Shown here: piece after piece, positions 1-9,180 of the stretch | Numbering within the stretch: position 1 is the first letter of the stretch | Layout of the letters: every line of letters begins with the position of its first letter | Source of the DNA: Flavobacterium micromati | GTDB taxonomy: Bacteria > Bacteroidota > Bacteroidia > Flavobacteriales > Flavobacteriaceae | DNA: 64,000 nt | Direction: 5' to 3' | Assembly: GCF_900129585.1 (NCBI RefSeq) | Contig: NZ_FQWF01000011.1 | Coordinates: 1 to 64,000 of the forward strand | The notes under the pieces: generated by a model | What the model saw: the letters and a program-made list of their open reading frames with translations, nothing else | The model's database searches: none | What the model was told of the DNA's origin: nothing | Program-made: the position numbers and the translations under genes

Positions 1-85
1 TATTCAAATATGGATTAGATTATTTATCCAAATTCCTTTTAACGGGATTTAATTCATTAGAAAACAATATGTTCAGTTTTTTGTC

Positions 86-556
86 ATGTACTTAATTAAA
101 ATAATTACAAATGGTGTTGTAATAAACTTGGCTTCAATAAGCGATTTAGTTTTAATTCCTGGCAGGAATGTAATTGTGGTAGGAAACGATATGTTATATT
201 ATCCTGTTTTTACAGAAGATGGATATAATGGCAGTTTGAAATTAATGAAGGTAGAATTTTTTAAAGAAATAGCAATTGATCATGTAACACCCATGAAAGA
301 GCTATTAACTAAGCACTCTAATATGTTGCCAAAGTTAAAAGCGATTACGGACCTTTTAAAAAATCATGGTGTTTCTGGAACTGGTAAAGAATTATTAAAG
401 AGCGTAAGGCGAGCTGGGAATACTCTTATCGAAACTGAAGTTTTAGGTTTGAATGATATAGAAGAATTAAAAATTGAATTGGAATTTCTAGATTCTTTTT
501 CAGAATTTCAGCTTATGGACTGGAGAGAAAATCTAAAGAAGAACAAGAAAAAATAA
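86..556 (+). CDS. Unrecognised protein, 156 aa
   Basis: I do not recognise this family. The protein has no signal peptide or membrane segment. The N-terminal ~60 residues are rich in hydrophobic beta-strand-like stretches (VVINLASISDLVLI, NVIVVGND). The rest looks helical and ends in a lysine-rich tail (ENLKKNKKK). A strong intrinsic terminator follows a few bases after the stop, so the transcript probably ends here and the gene is separate from the AlbA_2 genes downstream. The start used is the first ATG of the open frame; the 5' context near the window edge is too short to see an operon. Coding status is supported by length and the closely spaced terminator, not by homology. Confidence 0.55.
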   Translation: MYLIKIITNGVVINLASISDLVLIPGRNVIVVGNDMLYYPVFTEDGYNGSLKLMKVEFFKEIAIDHVTPMKELLTKHSNMLPKLKAITDLLKNHGVSGTGKELLKSVRRAGNTLIETEVLGLNDIEELKIELEFLDSFSEFQLMDWRENLKKNKKK

Positions 557-560
557 CTTT

Positions 561-590
561 AAAAAACTGCTTAATCGCAGTTTTTTTTAT
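561..590 (+). terminator. Intrinsic terminator
   Basis: Inverted repeat AAAAACTGC / GCAGTTTTT with a 6-base loop, followed by a T run. It lies directly after the stop at 556 and separates that gene from the downstream AlbA_2 gene. Confidence 0.85.
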
Positions 591-606
591 TTTAGAGTAG
601 CACGAA

Positions 607-1830
607 TTGATACGCGAGGAAAATAACTTTACGGCATATTTAAAAGTACAATTTATGTGTCGAGAAAGTCAAATAGATTCAGAGGTTCAACCTGCCATTT
701 ATTATTTAATTAAAGGGCGTTATTATTATTCCACTACTTTAATGAAATTTATAGCATTTGAAAAGAGATTTATTAATCAAAATCCGATTGAAGCTAGAGA
801 ACAAGCATTTTCCTTTTACAGCAATTACGCAACGATTTTAGAAGCGCATCAAGACCTTTCATGGAAACCTTTACCAGGCGAGCCCTTTATAATTAAAAAT
901 AATTTTAGCGAAACGCTTGTAAGAAAGTATAGTGCTGTTGAAGTCAAGTATAAAGATCCGTCTCAATATGACAAAGGAATCGCTATTTATATGATAGTTC
1001 AAAATCCTATTAAATATAGAAATAGAGTTGACCAGATTGGTGATCGTTTTTTAATTCACGGTATTTGGAATTTTGATTTCGAGGATATTCAAAATTTAAA
1101 AAGTGGCTTGATTAGAGAGTTTAAGTATTATATGAGTTTCAATTACAATATTGAAGGTTATGAAGAAATTGTAGATTTTTCAATTTTCAATTTTAAAAAA
1201 AATGATTTTCAAGATTTGAGAAAATTCTCTATACTTTCAACGCCATTCAATTGGCTTGTTAACTATTATTTAATTGAAAATAATTGGTATGCAAAATTAA
1301 AAAGAAATCAGATTAAAAGACAAAATCGTTTAAAAATCGAATGCATAAAGTTTAAACGAAAGGAGACTATTCAAACTAGAATACAAAAAGAGGATTTAAT
1401 CAATAATGAGTTTTTAACAACATTGGACTACGATATGATTGTTCGGTCGATAGCTTCCCTTTTCAACGAAAATGGTGGGTGCATTTTTGTAGGAGTAAAT
1501 AAAAAGCGTGAGATTATAGATGTTTTTAAAAGTGTTGAATTTAATGATTTCTTACTTGGAACAATAAAGCTACTACAACTGAATCATAATGAATTGATTG
1601 GAAGTACCACTTCAAGTTTTTATAAAGTTGGCGATAAAGTTGTCGTTGTTTTTGAAGTATTACCAAGTTCTAAAAAAGGAATTTTCTTAAATATAAACGA
1701 CAAAAAAGTATTCTATCGCAGAAATGATTTTGGATTTTATCCTTTGCGTGATGCTGAAGAAATTCTAAGCTACTGGGTAGAAAGAAAAGCTAAACTAATC
1801 GTTATTCACGAAATTTTAGAAAGACTTTAA
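607..1830 (+). CDS. AlbA_2 (Schlafen-type) domain protein, copy 1
   Basis: The protein is 407 aa. Residues ~255-395 match the AlbA_2 / Schlafen-like putative nucleic-acid-binding domain: an acidic lead-in, then NGGCIFVGVNKK (289-300), a VVVVFEVLPSSKKGIFL strand pair, and FYRRNDFGFYPL (369-380), the equivalent of the family FYxRxGxxTxPL signature. The N-terminal ~250 residues match no family I know. The gene has a close tandem paralogue downstream. The start is TTG, because a stop lies just upstream in frame and the next ATG is 16 codons in. The paralogue keeps similarity (KVQFM against KLKFM) upstream of that ATG, which favours the TTG or a lost start. Proteins of this class occur as regulators and in defence-related loci; the function here is unknown. 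Confidence 0.7.
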   Translation: MIREENNFTAYLKVQFMCRESQIDSEVQPAIYYLIKGRYYYSTTLMKFIAFEKRFINQNPIEAREQAFSFYSNYATILEAHQDLSWKPLPGEPFIIKNNFSETLVRKYSAVEVKYKDPSQYDKGIAIYMIVQNPIKYRNRVDQIGDRFLIHGIWNFDFEDIQNLKSGLIREFKYYMSFNYNIEGYEEIVDFSIFNFKKNDFQDLRKFSILSTPFNWLVNYYLIENNWYAKLKRNQIKRQNRLKIECIKFKRKETIQTRIQKEDLINNEFLTTLDYDMIVRSIASLFNENGGCIFVGVNKKREIIDVFKSVEFNDFLLGTIKLLQLNHNELIGSTTSSFYKVGDKVVVVFEVLPSSKKGIFLNINDKKVFYRRNDFGFYPLRDAEEILSYWVERKAKLIVIHEILERL

Positions 1831-2013
1831 TTGTAAGTTATGTTTTTTGCTGTAATAGATAATTTTATTTACAGAGAAAAGATGAATTAAAACGGGGTTG
1901 CATAAAAATAAGCAATATTGATAGCAGCAGAGATTAGAGTTAAAATACTGCAATAGAAAATTAATATAAAAAAAAAATTATTGATCCGAAGATTTTATTC
2001 GCTACAACGTGAA

Positions 2014-3165
2014 ATGATGCGCTTCTCAAATATAATTAACAAACAATATAAACTAAAATTCATGTTGTCAAAAAGTCAACTCACTTCCCACGCAAAACCC
2101 TCAATTCATTATGTCGTAAGAGGAAGATTGTTTTATTCCAAAGAAACTAAATCAATGATACCTTTTGAGCAAAAATTTGAGCATTTAAGTCCTATTTTGG
2201 CAAGAGAAAAAGCGTTTTCTTTTTATAAAAATTACATGGCTATTTTAGAGGAAACTAAACAACTTTTACAAGAACCTTTGAGAGATTACTCTCTTTTTGT
2301 TAAAAACCATTTTGGTGAGCCATCGATCCAAAAGTACAGTTATGCGGAAGTTAATTATGTGCATCCTGAATCCTATGATAAAGGTATTGCTGTGTATATG
2401 GTCGTTCAAAATTCCAGAAACTCCAGCGAAAACAGTAAAGTCAAATCAAATTATTTTTTAATTCACGGAATCTGGAATTTCAATAACATAGATATCAAAA
2501 ATTTTACAAATGGATTGATAAAAGAATTTAGTCATTATCGTCATTTTAATTATGATTTGGGGAATCATGTTGAGATTGTAGATTTTTCAGTTTTTGACAA
2601 CCCCAACTCTTTTTCAATTATTTCGACGCCATTTAATTGGAGTTTTAATTTTTATTTGAATAAAAACAATTTAGAACTTCAAAAATCAAGAAGAATTGAA
2701 AGTGTTAAGAATCGCATTAAATCCGGGAATCTGATTCATAATGAGTTTTTGTCTGCGCTCAATCTAGAATTTATTATTCGCACAATAGCTTCCTTTTTAA
2801 ATGAAAAAGGGGGTTTCCTTTTTTTAGGAGTAGATAAGTATCGTAAAAGCACTGATTTATTTACAAATACTAAAATCAGTATATTCAAGAAAGAGATTCA
2901 AATAATTTTACAAAGAGAATTTAAAATGAGTGTAAAAAAAATTAAATTAAGCGAATATAAAGTGGGAATTAATTTTGTCCTAATATTTGAAGTATTACCA
3001 AGTTATCAAAAAGGTATTTTCCTTAAAGAGAACAATCAAAAAGTGTTCTACCGTAGAAACAATAATGGTTTTTTTTCGTCTATAGATCCTGAAGCAATAC
3101 TAAATTTTTGTATACGTAGAAATGAAAACTTTTTAACGATTCAAGAAATTCTTAAATGGCTTTAA
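2014..3165 (+). CDS. AlbA_2 (Schlafen-type) domain protein, copy 2
   Basis: This is a tandem paralogue of the gene at 607-1830, about 150 bp downstream on the same strand. Shared segments run along the whole protein: KPSIHYVVRGRLFYS against QPAIYYLIKGRYYYS, AREKAFSFYKNYMAILEE against AREQAFSFYSNYATILEA, FLIHGIWNF in both, and ISTPFNW against LSTPFNW. The C-terminal AlbA_2 domain keeps NEKGGFLFLGVDK, FVLIFEVLPSYQKGIFL and FYRRNNNGFF. The start used is the first of two adjacent ATGs; a TTG start at 1981 is also possible. The block between the FNW motif and the AlbA_2 domain is about 20 residues shorter than in copy 1. No terminator is visible between the copies, so co-transcription is likely. 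Role unknown. Confidence 0.7.
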   Translation: MMRFSNIINKQYKLKFMLSKSQLTSHAKPSIHYVVRGRLFYSKETKSMIPFEQKFEHLSPILAREKAFSFYKNYMAILEETKQLLQEPLRDYSLFVKNHFGEPSIQKYSYAEVNYVHPESYDKGIAVYMVVQNSRNSSENSKVKSNYFLIHGIWNFNNIDIKNFTNGLIKEFSHYRHFNYDLGNHVEIVDFSVFDNPNSFSIISTPFNWSFNFYLNKNNLELQKSRRIESVKNRIKSGNLIHNEFLSALNLEFIIRTIASFLNEKGGFLFLGVDKYRKSTDLFTNTKISIFKKEIQIILQREFKMSVKKIKLSEYKVGINFVLIFEVLPSYQKGIFLKENNQKVFYRRNNNGFFSSIDPEAILNFCIRRNENFLTIQEILKWL

Positions 3166-3221
3166 TGATTTTTGCGCTTGTGTGGAATAATAAATTAATT
3201 TTCAAATGCTACTAGCTATAA

Positions 3222-4142
3222 TTAGCTATTTCTAAATTTTGCATCCATAAGAATTTTATGCAATTCTGTTCGTAATGATAGAGGTTCAATAATTTCCAAT
3301 GACCACGCCCTCGATAGTAATTCCATCATAAAGTCAGGCTCTATTTTTAGATAAAAAGAGAAAAATATCCTGTTTTCTTCTTCTTTTTCTATACGTTGAG
3401 AATGATGAACAGGGAATGATTTAATGTAATTTCCATCACGTTTGTCGTAAGATATAATTATTTTTTCAGGATTGGCATCCGAGGAAAACATTGCGAAACA
3501 GTCTTCATATTTCTTTATTATTTCTGTTATTGTAGTTGTTTTTTTAAACTTCAAACCAGTTCGATTGATATTACTAATTCTATCTAACCCATAGGCTCTA
3601 ATTTCGTTTGTACAAGTTGTTTTTCCAATTAAATACCAGCGTCTTTGACTTTCTTTTAAGGCGTAAGGGTATATAACTGGGTGGGTGGTAATTTCTGTAT
3701 CATATTTAAAATAAGCAAATGAAACTATATCTTCATTTTTGATACAAGCCATTAAATTTGAAAAATATTGGGTTCCAGTTGATTTTCTTTTTTCGGGAAT
3801 AATAAAATCTGGCATCACTCCATCATTATTCAATGAGGATAGGATTTCAAAAGACTCTAAAGCAGTTTCAATTATTGATTCATTCTGAGAATAATCCTCA
3901 ATGTAATAACCTTTTTCCTTCTTATCGTAAAAAATTGGAATACTAAAAAATTTTCTAATTTGTTGAAGATCGCGTTTGAATGTTATTTCTGAAATTCCGA
4001 CTTCATCTAAATTTCTATTAAATAGGTTTTTAGTAACATCATTCATGAGCGCTTCTAAAGTAGGAAAAACACCTTTTGCGTTTTCTTGTTGTATTTTCCT
4101 AATTAGTAACAGTTGTCGAGTAAAAGATGAAGCTCTAGACAT
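3222..4142 (-). CDS. WYL-domain transcriptional regulator (copy 1)
   Basis: The protein is 306 aa with an N-terminal winged-helix region (about residues 8-70, including the recognition-helix-like ISEITFKRDLQQIRKFF). A WYL domain follows, with RRWYLIGK around residue 169 and the downstream AYGLDRI strand. A C-terminal WCX-like segment carries the MELLSRAW motif. Family knowledge: WYL regulators sense ligands, often nucleotides or nucleic acid, and frequently repress or activate defence loci. It is convergent with the second AlbA_2 gene (57 bp between stops), so it is not in that operon. It is a clear paralogue of the WYL gene at 19960-20868 (shared IIPEKRKSTG/IIIEKRRSVG, YPYALKESQRRWYL/YPLALKEARNRWYL, MELLS). 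Targets are not visible. Confidence 0.88.
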   Translation of the reverse strand: MSRASSFTRQLLLIRKIQQENAKGVFPTLEALMNDVTKNLFNRNLDEVGISEITFKRDLQQIRKFFSIPIFYDKKEKGYYIEDYSQNESIIETALESFEILSSLNNDGVMPDFIIPEKRKSTGTQYFSNLMACIKNEDIVSFAYFKYDTEITTHPVIYPYALKESQRRWYLIGKTTCTNEIRAYGLDRISNINRTGLKFKKTTTITEIIKKYEDCFAMFSSDANPEKIIISYDKRDGNYIKSFPVHHSQRIEKEEENRIFFSFYLKIEPDFMMELLSRAWSLEIIEPLSLRTELHKILMDAKFRNS

Positions 4143-4158
4143 GGGAATTTTTTTTATT

Positions 4159-4166
4159 CAAATATA
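4159..4166 (-). promoter_or_regulatory. Bacteroidota -7 promoter box for the WYL gene
   Basis: The minus strand reads TATATTTG, an exact match to the Bacteroidota -7 consensus TAnnTTTG, 16 bp before the WYL start codon. The leader would be very short. I saw no clear -33 TTTG at standard spacing. Confidence 0.5.
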
Positions 4167-4346
4167 TAAGAATCTATTTTAGAAGAGCGGTAAATAATTA
4201 TAATTACAACGTAGCAGTTATTAGAGAATGAAGGGATAGTTGTTATTGACAATCAAATAAAGGATTTTAAAACTGTTTTTTGGATGCCGGAAGTTAAGGT
4301 GTAATTATTTTCCAACTACTTGAAAATTGACAAAAAATTACAAAAA

Positions 4347-5675
4347 TCATTCTATCAAGCAAATGGTAAAAGTAGTTGTCTCATTCTCATTTTGATGGCT
4401 CAAATAACCGCCGTGTGCCTCTATAATATTTTTTGAAAGCGTAAGTCCAATGCCCGCTCCATCTTTTCTAGTCGTGAAAAAAGGCAGGAATATTTTGTCT
4501 TTAATTTCACTTTCGATTCCTTTTCCATTATCAGAAATGGTAATATAAAAACGACTGTTCTTTGTTGTAGAAGTGATAAGGACGCTCTTTTCTTGTTGGT
4601 CTTTTAAAGCAAAAATACTATTGGTAATCAAGTTAATAATAACCTGCTCCATTTGGCTTCTGTCAATATTTATTGTTTTAAGTTTTTCGATTTCGTTGAT
4701 GATGATTATATTTTCGGCTTTGAAAATAGGCGACATTATTTTAAGACAATCTGCAAATAGAGAATGAATAGGAGTTGGTCTTTTGTTTGGTGTAGGTAGC
4801 ATAGCCAGTTTTCGATAATTCTCTACAAAATACTGCAAATGATCGCTTCTGTTTATAATGGTTGAAATGCTGCTTTTGATGTCTTCAAAATCTTCGGTTT
4901 CTAAATGGTCTTGATCTACAATTTGTAGTAAATTTTGCGAAAGCGATCGAATGGGCGTCAGGGAATTCATTAATTCGTGAGAGATGATTTTCATCAAATT
5001 AATCCAAGCTTCTTTTTCTTTTTTCTCAATAACACGCTGGATGCTATCAAGCAGAATAATAAAGTAGTCTTTATTAAACGATTTTGTTAACGAAGTCTGC
5101 AACAGAAACGTTTGTGTATCTTGCTGTTCGATTTTAATGTTTATGGACATTTTTAATTCGTTGAAGCCGGTATTTTCAATTTCTTGGCAAAGCGACGGCA
5201 GATAATTTTTTAGATAAATCCAATTTGTCACTTTCGGGACACTGAAAAGCGTCGAAAAGCAATCGTTCATCAGGAAAATATTCCAGTTGTCATTCTCTTT
5301 TTCTAAAATTATAACAGCGGTGTCGATATTGTTTATAATCGAGCGATATATTAATTCTTTTGAACTTAGGTCGTGTTGCTTCTCTTTCAGAATATCATAC
5401 AGCAGACATAAATTTTTATAATCTCCTTCTTTATATGCAGCAGGGAAACTAGCAGAAAAGTCGTTGTTAAGTATCGAAATTATGGTTTTGTCATAAAAAT
5501 TATACTTCTTTTTTATAAACGAATACATTTCGCCACCGATTAAAAGAGCAAAAACTAAAATAAGAATGCCACTATACAAATAGCTGTTTCCAAATAATAG
5601 AAGTGAAAAAGCAAGTGTTACAATGACAATAAGAACTCTTGCAAAAAGCATATTGTAAAATTTCCAGCTATTCAT
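4347..5675 (-). CDS. Sensor histidine kinase, NtrB-like
   Basis: The protein is 442 aa. Two membrane helices (about 11-30 and 33-52) anchor it in the inner membrane with almost no periplasmic loop, so it probably senses a membrane or cytoplasmic signal. A PAS-like region (about 105-215) is followed by a HisKA motif ISHELMNSLTPIRSL with the phospho-accepting His near 233. The HATPase domain has an N box (QVIINLITNSIFAL, near 344-357), G1 SDNGKGI (381-387) and G2 GAGIGLTL. The NSLTPI form of the H box is typical of NtrB/AtoS-type kinases that partner sigma-54 regulators. Its start codon overlaps the response regulator stop by one base, so the two are translationally coupled. Confidence 0.92.
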   Translation of the reverse strand: MNSWKFYNMLFARVLIVIVTLAFSLLLFGNSYLYSGILILVFALLIGGEMYSFIKKKYNFYDKTIISILNNDFSASFPAAYKEGDYKNLCLLYDILKEKQHDLSSKELIYRSIINNIDTAVIILEKENDNWNIFLMNDCFSTLFSVPKVTNWIYLKNYLPSLCQEIENTGFNELKMSINIKIEQQDTQTFLLQTSLTKSFNKDYFIILLDSIQRVIEKKEKEAWINLMKIISHELMNSLTPIRSLSQNLLQIVDQDHLETEDFEDIKSSISTIINRSDHLQYFVENYRKLAMLPTPNKRPTPIHSLFADCLKIMSPIFKAENIIIINEIEKLKTINIDRSQMEQVIINLITNSIFALKDQQEKSVLITSTTKNSRFYITISDNGKGIESEIKDKIFLPFFTTRKDGAGIGLTLSKNIIEAHGGYLSHQNENETTTFTICLIE

Positions 5676-7027
5676 TAGTCGTTGTTTTTAATATCGTATT
5701 TTTCAAGTCTACGGTACAACGAAGCTCTCGATAAACCCAATTCTTCGGCGGTCTTGCTGATGTTTCCGTTATTTTTAAAAAGAGATCTTTCGATAGCATT
5801 TTTTTCTATTTCAGATAAGGGATGTTCCTCCGTTGTTAGTTCGTATTCAAAGTTGAGTAAGTCTAAATCAGTTACCGAAATCGTATTGTGATCTGACATA
5901 ATCAAGGCTCTTTCAATCTTATTTTCTAATTCTCTAATGTTTCCTTTCCAAGGATAGCGTTCCATATATTCTGCGACATTGGAGTCAAAACAGACATCGT
6001 TTTGGTTGTATTTTTCGCCTAATTGTTTTAGAAGGAAGTGTGCCAGTGGTGTAATATCGTCTTTTCGCTCTCGCAAAGGCGGTAGGTTTATTTCCATGGT
6101 ATTAATACGATACAACAAATCTTCTCGAAATGTTTTGTTTGCAACTTCTGCTTTGATATCGCTGTTAGTTGCTGCTATGATTCTTACATTTAATGGTCGC
6201 GGTTTGCTTTCGCCTAGTCGGGTGACTTTCTTTGTTTGTAAAACATGCAATAGTTTTGATTGCAAATGCAAAGGGATGTTACCTATTTCGTCTAGAAAAA
6301 TAGTTCCATTATCGGCTATTTCAAATCGTCCCGGAGTATCGGTTTTAGCATCGGTAAAAGCACCTTTGGCATAGCCAAAAAGTTCACTTTCAAATAAGTT
6401 TTCGCTTAACGAACCCAAATCAATGTGAATGAATGGTTTGTCTTTTCGGTCTGAATGCTGATGTATATGTTCAGCAAATACAAATTTACCTGTTCCGTTT
6501 TCTCCTAAAATAAGGACATTAGCATCTGTTTTTGCTACTTTTTCAGCAATGGAATACGCTTGTTTTATTTTGTAGGAACTTCCAATAAAATGTTTTTTAG
6601 GAGCGGGTTCTGAGTTTAATGTTCGATTGAGTTTTCGACTTTCAACAATGGCTTTATCTATAATGGAGAGTAATTTTTCGTTATCCCAAGGTTTTAAAAT
6701 ATAATCAAAAGCACCTATTTTCATGCCTTCTACTGCGGTTTCTATTTTGCCAAAAGCGGTCATCAATAGCACAACTGTTTTTGGCGACAGTGTTTTTATT
6801 TCTTTTGGCAAGTGAATGCCTTCCCGTCCATCTTCAAAACCAATGCGGTAGTTCATATCCAAGAGAACAACATCGATTTGGTTTTCACCAAGGATTGTAA
6901 TTATTTTTTTTGGATCATTTGTTGTAAAAATTTCTTCAAAATGCTTCTTCAAGATCATTTTTGCCGAAAAAAGAATTTCTTCTTGATCGTCAACAATAAG
7001 TATTTTGGCTTGTTTTTTTCGCATCAT
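5675..7027 (-). CDS. Sigma-54-dependent response regulator, NtrC family
   Basis: The protein is 450 aa. A receiver domain (1-125) has the phosphorylatable Asp57 in VVLLDMN and Lys112 in LKPWD. A AAA+ sigma-54 interaction domain (about 148-370) has Walker A GENGTGK (175-181), the sigma-54 contact loop GAFTDA (222-227, a variant of GAFTGA that I believe is common in this phylum) and Walker B GTIFLDEIG (241-249). A C-terminal Fis-type helix-turn-helix ends the protein (NISKTAEELGLSRASLYRRL). It is divergent from the exporter genes beginning at 7183, so control of that exporter through RpoN is the natural inference. RpoN itself is encoded at 42419-43885. Confidence 0.93.
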   Translation of the reverse strand: MMRKKQAKILIVDDQEEILFSAKMILKKHFEEIFTTNDPKKIITILGENQIDVVLLDMNYRIGFEDGREGIHLPKEIKTLSPKTVVLLMTAFGKIETAVEGMKIGAFDYILKPWDNEKLLSIIDKAIVESRKLNRTLNSEPAPKKHFIGSSYKIKQAYSIAEKVAKTDANVLILGENGTGKFVFAEHIHQHSDRKDKPFIHIDLGSLSENLFESELFGYAKGAFTDAKTDTPGRFEIADNGTIFLDEIGNIPLHLQSKLLHVLQTKKVTRLGESKPRPLNVRIIAATNSDIKAEVANKTFREDLLYRINTMEINLPPLRERKDDITPLAHFLLKQLGEKYNQNDVCFDSNVAEYMERYPWKGNIRELENKIERALIMSDHNTISVTDLDLLNFEYELTTEEHPLSEIEKNAIERSLFKNNGNISKTAEELGLSRASLYRRLEKYDIKNND

Positions 7028-7038
7028 TATATGTTTTT

Positions 7039-7073
7039 GTTCACTTTTGAACGGAGGACTGTCCGTTTTCGAA
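7039..7073. promoter_or_regulatory. Cluster of overlapping dyads between regulator and exporter
   Basis: Three palindromes crowd the short divergent region: GTTCA-CTTT-TGAAC (7039-7052), AACGGA-GGACTG-TCCGTT (7050-7067) and TTCGAA (7068-7073). They sit about 110-145 bp upstream of the exporter start codon, the usual place for an upstream activator site of an NtrC-type regulator. A weak sigma-54-like element (GGCATG followed by TTTTGTGTG) lies near 7140. Binding is inferred, not shown. Confidence 0.4.
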
Positions 7074-7182
7074 CATTTTATTTTTTAGATTTTTTATAAC
7101 CGTGTTGATAACCATTGTTTTAGGATTTATAAATCCTTTGGCATGCTTTTGTGTGTTGATAATCAGTAAATTATTAAAAAAA

Positions 7183-8421
7183 ATGGACAAGGTTATTCCC
7201 CGTAAAAATAGAAAATTTAGGTACTTAACAATAGGATTTGTGAGTTTTTTAGTTCTAGGAGCAGTTGTTTATGCTTCGGTATCTAAAAAGCGAAGTTTAA
7301 ATGTAAAAGCGGATGAACTATTGGTAAAAGAAGTTAGCCAAGAGTTTTTTGAAGATTTTATTATTTTTCAGGCCAAAGTGGAACCATTGAATTTGGTGTT
7401 GGTCAATATTATTGAAGGTGGTTCAGTCAAAGAAATTTTTGTTGAAAACGGAGTAATGGTGACGCAAGGACAGCCGCTAGCACGCATCTACAATCCGAAT
7501 ACAGAATTGCATTACTTGACGCAGGAAACAGCAATCATTGAGCAAATTAATAATTTAAATACCGGTAAACTTAATATTAGAAATCAAGAACTGAGTTTGA
7601 CTAAAGATTTGGCTATAATAGAACATGATTATAACGATGCTAAGAGGGTGTATGATATGAATGCTAAATTATTTGAAAAAGATATAATAGCAAGAAATGA
7701 TTGGAATTTGATAAAGGAAAGTCTGCGTTTTCAAGAAGAACGTAAAAGCAATATTCGTACGAGTATTCAAAAGGAGAAACAAACTAATCAAATACAGATT
7801 TCGCAAATTAATCGCTCGATACAAACGATGGAAATGAGCTTGGATATTCTCAGGAGTAATAAAAAAAACTTCTTGATTGCGGCACCAGTTTCAGGGAGAT
7901 TAACTTCATTTGAACCTATTTTGGGAAAAACATTTCAAGCAGGAGAAAGTATCGGTAGAATTGATTCTCGCGAAGGCTACAAGTTGAGCGCGCAAGTAGA
8001 TGAATTTTACTTGGAGAAAATTCGTGTGGGGTTGAAAGGCCAAATTGAATATAAGGGGAAAACAGTAGTCGTGTCTGTGGTAAAAGTGATTCCAGAGGTT
8101 AAAAGCGGTCGTTTTCAGGTGGAATTGCTTTTTGATTCCAAAGAAGATTTAGCATTGCAAGACGGATTAAGTTTTGGCGTGAAGCTTATTTTATCTGAAA
8201 AGAATAAAATTTTGGTCATTCCAAAAGGAAGTTTCAATCAGGAAACCGCTGGAAAGTGGCTATTTGTTGTCAACGGAAGCAAAGGAGTGAGAAGAAAAAT
8301 AAAATTAGGTAGAGAAAATCCTTCTTATTACGAGGTTTTGGAAGGATTAAAACAAGGAGATAAAGTAATAACGTCGTCTTATGCGGACTATAAAGAAGTC
8401 GAAGAACTTAATATACAATAA
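7183..8421 (+). CDS. Periplasmic adaptor of a MacAB-type exporter (HlyD/MFP family)
   Basis: The protein is 412 aa from the ATG at 7183; a longer GTG-started frame from 7102 is open but less likely. An N-terminal signal-anchor helix (about 15-34, YLTIGFVSFLVLGAVVYASV) is followed by a biotinyl-lipoyl-like half motif (GGSVKEIFVENGVMVTQGQP). A long helical hairpin with coiled-coil character comes next, then a second lipoyl half (FLIAAPVSGRL) and beta-barrel strands (IPKGSFNQETAGKWLFVV). The adaptor would link the inner-membrane permease to an outer-membrane channel not found here. It is first of three genes in order adaptor-ATPase-permease and divergent from the two-component system that probably controls it. 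Confidence 0.87.
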   Translation: MDKVIPRKNRKFRYLTIGFVSFLVLGAVVYASVSKKRSLNVKADELLVKEVSQEFFEDFIIFQAKVEPLNLVLVNIIEGGSVKEIFVENGVMVTQGQPLARIYNPNTELHYLTQETAIIEQINNLNTGKLNIRNQELSLTKDLAIIEHDYNDAKRVYDMNAKLFEKDIIARNDWNLIKESLRFQEERKSNIRTSIQKEKQTNQIQISQINRSIQTMEMSLDILRSNKKNFLIAAPVSGRLTSFEPILGKTFQAGESIGRIDSREGYKLSAQVDEFYLEKIRVGLKGQIEYKGKTVVVSVVKVIPEVKSGRFQVELLFDSKEDLALQDGLSFGVKLILSEKNKILVIPKGSFNQETAGKWLFVVNGSKGVRRKIKLGRENPSYYEVLEGLKQGDKVITSSYADYKEVEELNIQ

Positions 8422-8478
8422 AAACGGAATGCAGCTGTACTGTGTTATTTAATCAAAAACATAAAAAACTATAAAAGG

Positions 8479-9180
8479 ATGATAACAATTCAAAACCTAA
8501 CCAAGATCTTCAGAACAGAAGAGTTAGAAACTTCGGCTTTAAGCGGGATTAATTTGCAAATTAATGAGGGAGATTTTCTTTCGATTATGGGACCTTCTGG
8601 TTGCGGAAAATCGACATTACTCAATATCATCGGATTATTGGATAGTGCTTCAGACGGGAGTTATACTTTATCTAACCAAGAAATGATTGGACTAAAAGAA
8701 AAAGGACGTTCTAGTGTTCGTAAGGAAAATATCGGATTTATTTTTCAGAATTTTAACCTTATCGACGAGCTTTCGGTTTATGATAATATCGAATTACCGT
8801 TAATCTACAATAACGTAAAGGCTTCGGAAAGAAAATTAAAAGTAGAAGCAATTGCCGAAAAATTAAACATTACGCATCGATTGAAGCATTATCCCCAACA
8901 ACTTTCTGGTGGGCAACAACAACGTGTGGCTGTAGCGAGAGCTTTGATAAACGATCCTAAAATTATTTTGGCTGATGAGCCTACAGGAAATTTAGACAGT
9001 AAAAACGGAAATGAAGTTATGGAATTACTAACGGATTTACATGCCAAAGGTGCAACTATATTGATGGTTACCCATTCTGATTATGATGCGTCATTTTCTC
9101 AAAGAACCATTCTTATGAAGGATGGCGTTGTTTTCTCTGAAAAAATGAATCAAAGAAATGTAGATGTTTTTAAAATATAA
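8479..9180 (+). CDS. ABC transporter ATP-binding protein, MacB/LolD type
   Basis: The protein is 233 aa and a complete nucleotide-binding domain: Walker A GPSGCGKST (38-46), Q loop FIFQNFNLI, signature LSGGQQQR (142-149), Walker B IILADEP (162-168) with the following TGNLDSKNG D loop, and switch His in MVTHSD. The LolD/MacB/FtsE subfamily is indicated by the short length and the N-terminal form with a split FtsX-type permease next door. An AAAGG ribosome-binding-like stretch lies immediately before the ATG. It would energise the permease encoded at 9327-11756. Confidence 0.93.
   Translation: MITIQNLTKIFRTEELETSALSGINLQINEGDFLSIMGPSGCGKSTLLNIIGLLDSASDGSYTLSNQEMIGLKEKGRSSVRKENIGFIFQNFNLIDELSVYDNIELPLIYNNVKASERKLKVEAIAEKLNITHRLKHYPQQLSGGQQQRVAVARALINDPKIILADEPTGNLDSKNGNEVMELLTDLHAKGATILMVTHSDYDASFSQRTILMKDGVVFSEKMNQRNVDVFKI

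Noticed and set aside
607..4142. AlbA_2 pair and WYL regulator as one operon
   Set aside because: The WYL gene is on the opposite strand and convergent, so it cannot share their transcript.
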